Origin: Candidatus Gastranaerophilales bacterium
GTDB taxonomy: Bacteria > Cyanobacteriota > Vampirovibrionia > Gastranaerophilales > UBA9971
NCBI GenBank assembly: GCA_028277195.1
Contig: JANQGS010000091.1
Coordinates: forward strand, 1-5,868
Direction of reading: 5' to 3'
DNA length: 5,868 bases
The notes under the pieces: generated by a model
Databases searched by the model: none
What the model was told of the DNA's origin: nothing
Seen by the model: the letters and a program-made list of their open reading frames with translations, nothing else
Made by a program: the position numbers and the translations under genes
Shown here: one piece after another, positions 1-5,831 of the stretch
Position numbering within the stretch: position 1 is the stretch's first letter
Layout of the letters: each line of letters starts with the position of its first letter

Positions 1-368
1 TTTTTGATTGGGAGGTAAGTATTATTTTTCGGGTCATACTCCACAAAAAAGCACCTGTCAGCGTTAAATTTTTTCCCCGCGCTTACAACGATTTTTTTCA
101 TGGTGTCTTCAACAGTTTCAGGTTCTATGGCCTCCGGAACTTTACTGGCCGTTGAAATAACAAAACACGAAAATATATACGCCAGCGAAAGAAGAACCAG
201 GAACAGAGGGAATATCACCGTAAATGCGGTATCCTTGCCTGCATTCCAGGCAACCCCCAACATCAGGGCCGGTATAAACAAAAAGAGCAAGACAGCAATT
301 AGCCCGAATTTTTGCGGGTATTTAAACCTGTTAATAAATTTTATCCCGGGGATAAAAATATTATTCAT
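1..368 (-). CDS. Membrane-anchored GAF-domain sensor protein, N-terminal part (cut by left window edge)
   Basis: Translating the minus strand from the ATG at 368 gives 122 codons with no stop before the window edge, so only the N-terminus is present. It begins with a motif of the form F-IPGI-x3-NR-x2-YPxKF (residues 5-21), an N-terminus I associate with bacterial chemoreceptors and other membrane sensors. A hydrophobic helix follows (about 22-41), then a very short polar loop (42-49) and a second hydrophobic helix (about 50-72). From about residue 84 the sequence resembles the start of a GAF domain: an amphipathic helix, then an ADRCFFVEYD-like first strand. The topology is therefore a membrane hairpin with a cytoplasmic GAF sensor and almost no extracytoplasmic region. 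The output domain (histidine kinase, GGDEF, phosphatase or methyl-accepting) lies outside the window and cannot be named. No good Shine-Dalgarno precedes the ATG, but the frame holds no ATG, GTG or TTG back to the TAA about 54 nt upstream. It is transcribed divergently from the TpsB gene. Confidence 0.75.
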   Translation of the reverse strand, partial: MNNIFIPGIKFINRFKYPQKFGLIAVLLFLFIPALMLGVAWNAGKDTAFTVIFPLFLVLLSLAYIFSCFVISTASKVPEAIEPETVEDTMKKIVVSAGKKFNADRCFFVEYDPKNNTYLPIK

Positions 369-472
369 AGGACTTAAAGTTCTTAGTTTGGGCTTATTTA
401 AATTAAAATACTTATTAGTTTAAAATTCAGGCTACAGGCGGGTAATAATTAAGGAAAGTTTATCAAAAATAT

Positions 473-501
473 TTGTGCAAATTAAAACGTATTGCTATAA
501 T
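473..501 (+). promoter_or_regulatory. Predicted sigma70-type extended -10 promoter for the TpsB gene
   Basis: TATAAT at 496-501 is a perfect -10 hexamer. It is preceded by TGC at 493-495, giving the extended -10 form TGnTATAAT. Exactly 17 nt upstream lies TTGTGC (473-478), which keeps the TTG of the -35 consensus. Transcription would start around 508, leaving about 20 nt of leader before the ATG at 529. The element lies in the 160-bp spacer between two divergent genes, where a promoter is expected. This is a consensus match by eye, not a demonstrated promoter. Confidence 0.5.
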
Positions 502-528
502 TTTTTTATTGAATACCAGACATTTATC

Positions 529-2292
529 ATGATAGCCTGCTTAAAATTTGTTTTTTTAAACATATTAATATGCCTGTTTTTCGCCACGAACTGCGTGAAG
601 GCCCAACCCCTTCCTGACAGCAGCGAACCCGGGGCAATTGAGCGCTCAATCAGGAAGGAAATTAAAAACACCCCGCGGGAACAAAAAGGCAAGGTTGAAA
701 CAAGGGAAAAAATCAAACCCGGGAAAAAAGAGGGGGAAAACCCCCGAACAGAGTCAGGGCTGGTTTATAACCCTAAGTTTACCCTGGACAGGATTGTTTT
801 TAAAGGCAATACCCTGATTAAGGAAAAGGAGCTCAAAGACCTGGCCAAAAAAGTTACAGGCAGGGAAATCCATATATCCGAGCTCATAAACCTTGCCCTG
901 GAAATTACCGGGCTATACCAGAAAAAAGGATACGCAAGCTCATTCGCTTATATCCCGCAGCAAAAAATAAATAAAGGTGAAGCCCTGATAGAAATAGTAG
1001 AAGGAAAAATAGGCGAAATAAGGCTCAAGGGCAATAAATGGACAAGAAAAACCTACCTTAAAGACATTATTCTTAAAAAAAACGCCCTGGAAAAGGATAA
1101 AGTCTTTAACGTCAGGAATTTAAAGCCCGCGCTTGATGAAATAAACAAAAAAGACTACCTTAAAGGCCGCATATCCGTTGAAGCAGGTGATGCACCGGGC
1201 CTGACAAATATTATACTGGAAGTTGATGAAAGGCCCCCTTTAAATTTTAATTTCAGGTGGGATAACGAAGGCAGAAGGCTCGTGGGAAAGCAAAGAGCCG
1301 TTTTTTACCTGTCATCCGAGAACCTTACCGGGTTCGGTGACTCAATATACGGGGCATCAGTACTGGCTAATGGCACAACAGGTGTTATAGCGGGGTATAA
1401 AATCCCTGTAGGGCCTTATGGTACTGAACTACAGTTTGATTATTCATATTCAAACATAAAACTCGGAAAAGAGTTCAAATTAGACCGAATAACAGGTTAT
1501 TCCCACAGCTACAGCCCTAAGCTCGTACAATCCATTCATAAGTCATACAGGACAGATATTAATACTGATATCGGATTTGATTTTATAAACTCAAAATCAA
1601 TGAATAACTCCCTCGGCACAATCATTAACCAGTACGACCTCAGGGTTTTAAGGAGCGGCATAAACCTTAAAAGGTATGACAGCCGTGGTTTATGGATTTC
1701 AAGGATTGAAAACAGCCTTGGTTTTGATATTCTCGGCGCTTCTAAAAACCGGGGATACGACTTTCCCTCAAGCAAGTTTTACAAATTCTACGCGGAATTG
1801 CTCAGGTATCACCGCCTGCCCAGTGACTCAATACTCATATTCAGGGCATCACACCAGTTTACGCCTGACAAGCTCTTTGCGGCTGAGCAGTTCCAGGTAG
1901 GCGGGGTGAATTCGGTCAGGGGTTTTGAACCCGGGCTTGCGCTCGGGGATATCGGGTTTAATGCCGGTATTGAGGCGAGAACACCCGTGCCGTTCCTGAA
2001 AAGAATTGTGCCTGACTCAAAAAAACACTGGGCGGATAAGCTAAAACTCGGCTTTTTCTATGATTGCGGGCTATATGACGTATTAAGGGACAGAGAGGCT
2101 TTTAACCGGGATAATTTTCTCCAGGGCATCGGGGTTGGTTTTCATTTTGATGTAAATGAGGCAATGACTGCTTCTTTTGATATAGGCATACCGCTTGGCC
2201 AGCATCGGCTGGAAAGACAGGATGTAAGGCTGCATTTTTCTCTTGGAACATCTGTGCATAAGTTCTTTTTCAAAGAGCCGGAGCTTTTATAG
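529..2292 (+). CDS. TpsB/ShlB/FhaC-family outer-membrane transporter (two-partner secretion, Omp85 superfamily)
   Basis: This is predicted to be an outer-membrane beta-barrel pore of the type that exports large TpsA exoproteins (haemagglutinins, haemolysins) across the outer membrane. Numbering is from the ATG at 529 (587 aa). Residues 1-25 form a Sec signal peptide with a hydrophobic core and a VKA|Q cleavage site. A basic, charged linker (about 26-83) sits where the FhaC family carries its plug helix. Two POTRA-like domains follow (about 84-157, with a GNTLI-type start, and about 160-240), then a 16-strand-type barrel. In the barrel the family-specific VRGF motif (463-466, loop 6 lid) and the matching FYDCG motif (510-514, FxDxG) are both present, so it looks functional. 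A GTG at 475 would add 18 residues, but it falls inside the predicted -35 region and its nearest purine-rich stretch is 16 nt away. The ATG has only a weak ribosome site but starts directly at the signal peptide. About 11 residues (HKFFF...) follow the last likely strand, which is unusual. No TpsA partner is in the window. Confidence 0.88.
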   Translation: MIACLKFVFLNILICLFFATNCVKAQPLPDSSEPGAIERSIRKEIKNTPREQKGKVETREKIKPGKKEGENPRTESGLVYNPKFTLDRIVFKGNTLIKEKELKDLAKKVTGREIHISELINLALEITGLYQKKGYASSFAYIPQQKINKGEALIEIVEGKIGEIRLKGNKWTRKTYLKDIILKKNALEKDKVFNVRNLKPALDEINKKDYLKGRISVEAGDAPGLTNIILEVDERPPLNFNFRWDNEGRRLVGKQRAVFYLSSENLTGFGDSIYGASVLANGTTGVIAGYKIPVGPYGTELQFDYSYSNIKLGKEFKLDRITGYSHSYSPKLVQSIHKSYRTDINTDIGFDFINSKSMNNSLGTIINQYDLRVLRSGINLKRYDSRGLWISRIENSLGFDILGASKNRGYDFPSSKFYKFYAELLRYHRLPSDSILIFRASHQFTPDKLFAAEQFQVGGVNSVRGFEPGLALGDIGFNAGIEARTPVPFLKRIVPDSKKHWADKLKLGFFYDCGLYDVLRDREAFNRDNFLQGIGVGFHFDVNEAMTASFDIGIPLGQHRLERQDVRLHFSLGTSVHKFFFKEPELL

Positions 2293-2338
2293 GAAAATTA
2301 CTTTACCCTTTCTTTATGGTAAAATAAAAAGCGCATAT

Positions 2339-2346
2339 AAAAGGGG
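2339..2346 (+). promoter_or_regulatory. Ribosome binding site for purB
   Basis: AAAAGGGG lies 8 nt before the ATG at 2355. An ATG at 2351 lies in another frame, only 4 nt from the purine run. The spacing and the family-typical N-terminus (MIERYSRPE) select 2355. No convincing promoter is seen in the 62-nt gap after the TpsB gene, so read-through from it is possible. Confidence 0.6.
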
Positions 2347-2354
2347 CATAATGA

Positions 2355-3650
2355 ATGATAGAACGCTATTCAAGGCCGGAAACGGCCAGTATATGGGAAC
2401 TCGAAAACAAATACCGCTGCTGGCTGGACGTAGAACTTGCGGTGTGCAGTGCTCACAATAGCCTGGGTAATATACCTGATGAAGACTTTAAAGTAATTCA
2501 GGAAAAAGCAGGTTTTGACATAAAACGTATAGATGAAATAGAAGCGGAAGTTAAGCATGATATTATTGCTTTTTTGACTTCAGTTGCGGAATATGTAGGT
2601 GGACCCTCACGCTATATACATATGGGAATGACCAGCTCTGATGTGCTGGATACGGCCCTGGCGCTCCAGTTAAAGCAGGCAAATGCTATTATAGAACGGG
2701 ATATCAGGGATGTTATTGATTCTGTAACCCAAAAAGCAATTGAGCATAAGGATACAGTATGTATAGGCCGCTCCCACGGAATTCATGCCGAGCCCACCAC
2801 TTTCGGCCATAAAATGTGCGTGTGGCTGGACATTATGCAAAGAAACCTGCAAAGGTTCAGGGCTGCTTCAGAGGAAATCCGGGTTGGAATGATAAGCGGG
2901 CCGGTAGGCACTTACAGTAACATTACCCCTGAAATAGAGGAAATGGCCTGCCGGGAGCTCGGGTTAAAACCGGCAAATGTCTCTACACAGGTTATACAGA
3001 GGGATTTACACGCAAATTATATGCAAATCCTTGCACTGATAGCAACGACGATTGAGCAGTTTTGTGTAGAGCTCCGGCACTTGCAGCGCACGGAGGTGCT
3101 TGAGGTTGAAGAGGGTTTTAGCAAGGGTCAAAAGGGCTCATCTGCCATGCCCCATAAGAAAAATCCCATAAGCGGCGAAAATTTAACCGGACTGGCCAGG
3201 TTAATAAGGGCAAATGCCCTTGCGGCCCTGGAAAACATTCCCCTGTGGCATGAACGCGACATTAGCCACAGTTCGGTTGAGAGAGTGATTTTCCCTGACA
3301 GTACGGTTTTAATGAACTATATGCTCAACAGGTTCAAAACCCTTGTGGATAACTTGCAGGTGTATCCTGAGAACATGAAACGCAACACCCGGTTGTATGG
3401 CGGGGTTATTTACTCGCAAAAAGTAATGCTGGCATTGTGCAATAAGGGTGTTTTAAGGGAAGACGCTTACAGGCTGGTGCAGGAAAATGCACATAAGGCG
3501 TGGAACACTCCGGAGGGTGACTTTAAAGCGAATTTATACAAAGACAGCCGAATCACAGAAAAATTATCCCGTGAGGAAATAGAAAAATGTTTTGAGCCGG
3601 GGGAGTATCTGGGCAATATCAGCGGGATTTACGAGCGGCTGGGGGTATGA
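2355..3650 (+). CDS. purB: Adenylosuccinate lyase
   Basis: This cytosolic enzyme of purine biosynthesis eliminates fumarate twice: SAICAR to AICAR, and adenylosuccinate to AMP. It belongs to the fumarase/aspartase superfamily. At 431 aa it matches the length of the Bacillus/Thermotoga-type PurB rather than the longer E. coli type. The N-terminal MIERYSRPE motif is typical. Visible active-site elements are H68 in the KHDIIAF segment, the TSSDVLDTA segment, and H141 in GRSHG-x2-AEPTTFG. The superfamily signature is SSAMPHKKNP (262-271), which carries the mobile-loop serine at about 262/263. The C-terminus ends in IYERLGV, as expected for the family, so the gene is full length and intact. It follows the TpsB gene by 62 nt in the same direction, with no purine genes alongside. 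Its last 32 bp overlap the convergent DUF4330-like gene. Confidence 0.97.
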   Translation: MIERYSRPETASIWELENKYRCWLDVELAVCSAHNSLGNIPDEDFKVIQEKAGFDIKRIDEIEAEVKHDIIAFLTSVAEYVGGPSRYIHMGMTSSDVLDTALALQLKQANAIIERDIRDVIDSVTQKAIEHKDTVCIGRSHGIHAEPTTFGHKMCVWLDIMQRNLQRFRAASEEIRVGMISGPVGTYSNITPEIEEMACRELGLKPANVSTQVIQRDLHANYMQILALIATTIEQFCVELRHLQRTEVLEVEEGFSKGQKGSSAMPHKKNPISGENLTGLARLIRANALAALENIPLWHERDISHSSVERVIFPDSTVLMNYMLNRFKTLVDNLQVYPENMKRNTRLYGGVIYSQKVMLALCNKGVLREDAYRLVQENAHKAWNTPEGDFKANLYKDSRITEKLSREEIEKCFEPGEYLGNISGIYERLGV

Positions 3651-4149
3651 TGTTATCATTAATCCTGACATCAGTCACCACGCCCCGGAGCTTATAGTCA
3701 AACCCCTCAAGTACAACGGGAAGACCTATTTTAATCTTGTTTCCCCCTACCACAGGCCCGTCAGGAGTTATCGCGGCTTTATCCCCCAGTGTGACAAGAA
3801 AATTAAAACCATACGGATAAGACGGCTCATCCTCGGATAATTGGGTTTTTTCGTATTTAACTATTTCGAGCTTTGTGTAAGGCACGTTTCTTATTGTTAT
3901 AAAAGCCTTTTCCCCGGGAATAAAAAACTCTGTTTCGCGGGATATTTTTTCCCGCTCAAGCAAAACATCAATCTCAATATCTTTTTTATCCTGTATAGCC
4001 TTTCCCGCAGGGGAAAAGCTGCCTTTGTTCAGTACAAAGACAACCGGGAGGAGAGTTAAAAACGCCAATATAATCACAATATCAACTATATTTAAAGCCC
4101 CGAAGAGCTTGAACTTCATTAGTTTCGATAATTTAAACCTTGCACTCAT
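3619..4149 (-). CDS. DUF4330-like single-pass membrane protein
   Basis: This is a 176-aa protein of unknown function. A short basic cytoplasmic N-terminus (1-14) leads into an LFG-x2-NIVDI segment and one hydrophobic helix (about 21-41). The remaining roughly 135 residues are predicted to lie outside the inner membrane and look beta-rich. The LFG-x-(x)-N-I-x-D-hydrophobic start is what I recognise as the opening of DUF4330 proteins; the rest I cannot verify by eye. The start at 4149 is chosen because GGAGG sits 6 nt upstream. A further in-frame start at 4203 would add 18 residues deep inside the preceding gene. It overlaps the 3' end of the kinase gene by 17 nt, so the two are very likely cotranscribed and translationally coupled. 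Its last ten codons (IIPPAARKSR) are antisense to the end of purB and look like a non-conserved extension. Confidence 0.7.
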   Translation of the reverse strand: MSARFKLSKLMKFKLFGALNIVDIVIILAFLTLLPVVFVLNKGSFSPAGKAIQDKKDIEIDVLLEREKISRETEFFIPGEKAFITIRNVPYTKLEIVKYEKTQLSEDEPSYPYGFNFLVTLGDKAAITPDGPVVGGNKIKIGLPVVLEGFDYKLRGVVTDVRINDNIIPPAARKSR

Positions 4150-5149
4150 CCGGTTCCTCCATGTTTTGTATAAGTTCCTCAATAGATGTTGTAGCCGCAC
4201 CAAACTTTCTTACAACAAGGCTTGCTGCCAGGTTACCGATTATTGCGGCCTCAACCCCGCTCGCCCCGGCGCATAAGCCCAGGATAACCGATGCGACAAC
4301 AGTATCCCCCGCACCTGTAACATCAAAAACCTCGGTTTTGTTAAAAGCGGGAATGCTCACCGCGTCCGCACCTCTCTCAAATAATACCATGCCCTCAGCT
4401 CCCCTTGTCAGGAGTACCTTACCCGCACCAGTCATTTCAAGGAGGTCATGCCCTGCTTTTAAAAGCGTCCGGTTGCCGGTTATCCGGTATCCGAGTGTTT
4501 TCTCGGCATCAGGCTGGTTCGGGGTGATTATGCCGGGGTTTTTAAACCTGTATAACTCGTCCTGTGAGTCAACAGCAACTATTTTGCCGCAATTATTTGC
4601 TGTATTTATTGCAGCATCAATTATTTTACCTGTCATTACCCCATTGCCATAATCAGAGAGCAGTATCCCATCATAATGGGGGGTTAATTCCCTTATTTTT
4701 CGGATAATTTTTTCCTCTGTTTCCGGGCTTAACTCCTGTTTTGTTTCCCTGTCAACCCGGACTATCTGCTGGATAACCGATTGGGCCGATGAGCCTGAAA
4801 TCCTTGTTTTTGTGGTAGTAACCCTGTTTTTGTCGGTTAAAAGCCCTTTTATATCAACATTTGCCTCTTCGAGAGCTGTTTTTAGCATTGCGGCATGGTA
4901 GTCATCGCCTGTTACCCCGATTGCCGCAACCTTGCCGTTGTTTAATTTTGATATGTTATTTGCGGCGTTTGAGGCTGCTCCCAGGAGGTTGTCGGTTTTT
5001 GTGTGTTTTAAAATCAATACGGGAGCTTCCCTTGATATTCTGTGGCTCATGCCGTATATCATTTCATCAAGCGCAAAATCCCCTATAACAAGCACGCTTG
5101 CTTTATTTAAATCCTTTATTATTTTTTTTATACTATTTTTACAAAACAA
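4133..5149 (-). CDS. rfaE1: PfkB-family sugar kinase, RfaE1/HldE N-domain type (probable D-glycero-beta-D-manno-heptose-7-phosphate kinase)
   Basis: This is a 338-aa cytosolic ribokinase-fold kinase. The family member it most resembles phosphorylates heptose-7-phosphate at C1 on the way to ADP-heptose for LPS core. Near the N-terminus are GDFALDEMIYG (23-33) and ISREAP (38-43), matching the HldE pattern GDxxLDxYxxG...RISPEAP. GAASN (57-61) replaces the usual GGAAN. The PfkB signature DVTGAGD (276-282) holds the catalytic base D282. A VRKFGAATTS-type C-terminus matches the HldE N-domain end. The length equals the kinase domain alone, so the adenylyltransferase half must be a separate gene elsewhere. 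The start is TTG, supported by GAGGAG 6 nt upstream; the next residues, FCKNSIKKII, lead naturally into the first strand. It overlaps the following DUF4330-like gene by 17 nt. The family call is firm, but the exact sugar is inferred; a related PfkB kinase with another substrate is possible. Confidence 0.85.
   Translation of the reverse strand: MFCKNSIKKIIKDLNKASVLVIGDFALDEMIYGMSHRISREAPVLILKHTKTDNLLGAASNAANNISKLNNGKVAAIGVTGDDYHAAMLKTALEEANVDIKGLLTDKNRVTTTKTRISGSSAQSVIQQIVRVDRETKQELSPETEEKIIRKIRELTPHYDGILLSDYGNGVMTGKIIDAAINTANNCGKIVAVDSQDELYRFKNPGIITPNQPDAEKTLGYRITGNRTLLKAGHDLLEMTGAGKVLLTRGAEGMVLFERGADAVSIPAFNKTEVFDVTGAGDTVVASVILGLCAGASGVEAAIIGNLAASLVVRKFGAATTSIEELIQNMEEPDECKV
4156..4160 (-). 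promoter_or_regulatory. Strong ribosome binding site deciding the DUF4330-like start
   Basis: On the minus strand GGAGG is followed by six bases and then the ATG at 4149. It lies inside the last codons of the upstream kinase gene. It fixes the start at 4149 rather than at the upstream in-frame codon at 4203. Confidence 0.75.
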
Positions 5150-5155
5150 GGCTTA

Positions 5156-5161
5156 CTCCTC
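5156..5161 (-). promoter_or_regulatory. Ribosome binding site supporting the TTG start of the kinase gene
   Basis: GAGGAG on the minus strand is followed by six bases and the TTG at 5149. The match and spacing are near ideal, so the non-ATG start is credible. Confidence 0.7.
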
Positions 5162-5175
5162 AGAGTGAGTTAAAG

Positions 5176-5190
5176 TTATAATATTATAAT
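5176..5190. promoter_or_regulatory. Palindromic AT-rich divergent promoter region (TATAAT on both strands)
   Basis: TTATAATATTATAA (5176-5189) is a perfect 14-bp inverted repeat in the 62-bp spacer between divergent genes. It holds TATAAT on the plus strand at 5177-5182 and again at 5185-5190, and TATAAT on the minus strand at 5188-5183. Either strand would give a short leader carrying the observed ribosome site. No clear -35 is seen on either side, so promoter use is inferred. The palindrome could also be an operator or simply AT-rich coincidence. Confidence 0.4.
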
Positions 5191-5211
5191 AATAAACAAA
5201 GGTTAAAAAAA

Positions 5212-5529
5212 GTGGTAGAGCAAAAATCCAAAAAATTCGTTTTTAACATTGACAAGGAAAGCGTTTCTTTTGTAGAGGGATTGTCCTATGAGAAGAAAAA
5301 CAGCCTGGTAAACAAATTATTGCTGGAGTACCGGGAACAATACTTTAAGGACAAAAAGAACAGGGACTTAATTAACCTGGTGAGGAAAATTTTTCTAATA
5401 GTACTTTCCGTGCTTGCGGGAATTCCTTTACTTATTATGGCCGTAAATTTTTGCTTTGATGCTACAGTGAACAGTTATTCCCGGATGGAAAGGAATTTTG
5501 AGAGGTTATTTGATGAACAAAAGCGCTAG
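5212..5529 (+). CDS. Small membrane protein with ribbon-helix-helix-like N-terminus, function unknown
   Basis: I do not recognise a named family for this 105-aa protein. Residues 7-44 read as a short strand (KKFVFNID) followed by two amphipathic helices, the second being NSLVNKLLLEY. That is the general pattern of a ribbon-helix-helix DNA-binding or dimerisation fold. A basic stretch (46-59) leads into one strongly hydrophobic helix (about 60-82), followed by a charged tail of about 23 residues rich in R, E and aromatics. There is no signal peptide, so the likely topology is a cytoplasmic N-terminus with a single membrane anchor. The start is GTG at 5212, with AAAGG 9 nt upstream; an in-frame TAA-free run upstream offers no better codon. 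It overlaps the next gene by 17 nt and the two probably act together. It is divergent from the kinase gene. The RHH resemblance is by eye and uncertain. Confidence 0.7.
   Translation: MVEQKSKKFVFNIDKESVSFVEGLSYEKKNSLVNKLLLEYREQYFKDKKNRDLINLVRKIFLIVLSVLAGIPLLIMAVNFCFDATVNSYSRMERNFERLFDEQKR
5500..5505 (+). promoter_or_regulatory. Ribosome binding site deciding the start of the RWYD-repeat gene
   Basis: GAGAGG lies 7 nt before the ATG at 5513. It favours that ATG over the TTG at 5498, which would add five residues and has no comparable site. It lies within the end of the preceding gene, consistent with translational coupling. Confidence 0.6.
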
Positions 5530-5806
5530 CCAGAGATGGTATGACACTGACCCTACGGTAAGCCTTGCCGTCAGCTTTATAAGGAGTCTTTCCCCGGAAA
5601 GGCGGGCTGAAATCGCAAAAAAAATTATTGAACACGCCAGGACCCTGGGAATAAGCATAAATGAAGTAAAAATAGTCTTCAAAAGAAGGTGGTATGACGA
5701 AAATGAAGAGCTAAGCACGGCAATGGAGTATTTGCACCAGGCATCCTCAAGGGACAGGAAATTAATCGCACTGGACATTATAGATTTTCTGACGCAAATA
5801 AAATAA
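5513..5806 (+). CDS. Small soluble helical protein with two RWYD repeats, function unknown
   Basis: This 97-aa protein has no signal peptide or membrane helix. It consists of two diverged copies of one unit. Residues 8-42 start RWYDTDPTVS and residues 64-98 (approximate) start RWYDENEELS. Aligned without gaps over 35 positions they share 12 identities: RWYD, then S, A, S, R, IA and II at matching places. The spacer between them is about 20 residues (RTLGISINEVKIVFKR). Both units are predicted to be helical. The WYD-x-DP-T-x-S-x-A opening reminds me of short hypothetical proteins from several little-studied bacteria, but I cannot name a family or function. The gene overlaps the small membrane-protein gene upstream by 17 nt and has its own ribosome site there, so the two are almost certainly one operon. 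The pair may form a membrane-tethered complex; that is inference. Confidence 0.72.
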   Translation: MNKSASQRWYDTDPTVSLAVSFIRSLSPERRAEIAKKIIEHARTLGISINEVKIVFKRRWYDENEELSTAMEYLHQASSRDRKLIALDIIDFLTQIK

Positions 5807-5831
5807 AAAGACCGGGTTTTATTACCGGTCT
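5796..5831 (-). terminator. Rho-independent terminator reading on the minus strand
   Basis: AGACCGG (5809-5815) and CCGGTCT (5825-5831) form a perfect 7-bp stem with a 9-nt loop. On the minus strand the stem is followed by a T-rich tract (complement of the A-rich run 5796-5808). On the plus strand the stem is followed by GAATAATAA, not a T-run, although the A-tract before it could help a bidirectional terminator. The arrangement implies a minus-strand gene ending to the right. A minus-strand TAA at 5848-5846 could be its stop, but only about 20 bases of it are visible. Confidence 0.6.

Noticed and set aside
100..423. Plus-strand open frame of 107 codons at the left edge
   Set aside because: The minus strand over the same bases encodes a protein with a recognisable membrane-sensor N-terminus and GAF-like segment. 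The plus-strand product has no domain-like pattern and no good ribosome site.
475..528. N-terminal extension of the TpsB protein from the GTG at 475
   Set aside because: The GTG overlaps the predicted -35 element and lacks a properly spaced ribosome site. The 18 added residues precede a complete signal peptide.
2302..2323. Hairpin TTTACC/GGTAAA after the TpsB stop as a terminator
   Set aside because: The stem is only 6 bp and AT-rich, with a 10-nt loop, and it is followed by A-rich rather than T-rich sequence.
4140..4652. Plus-strand 170-codon open frame within the kinase gene
   Set aside because: It lies opposite a clearly recognisable PfkB-family gene with intact motifs. Its own translation is low in complexity and shows no domain pattern.
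5212..5806. Toxin-antitoxin module
   Set aside because: The first product has only a tentative RHH resemblance and is membrane-anchored, and the second resembles no toxin I know. Two small overlapping genes alone are not enough.
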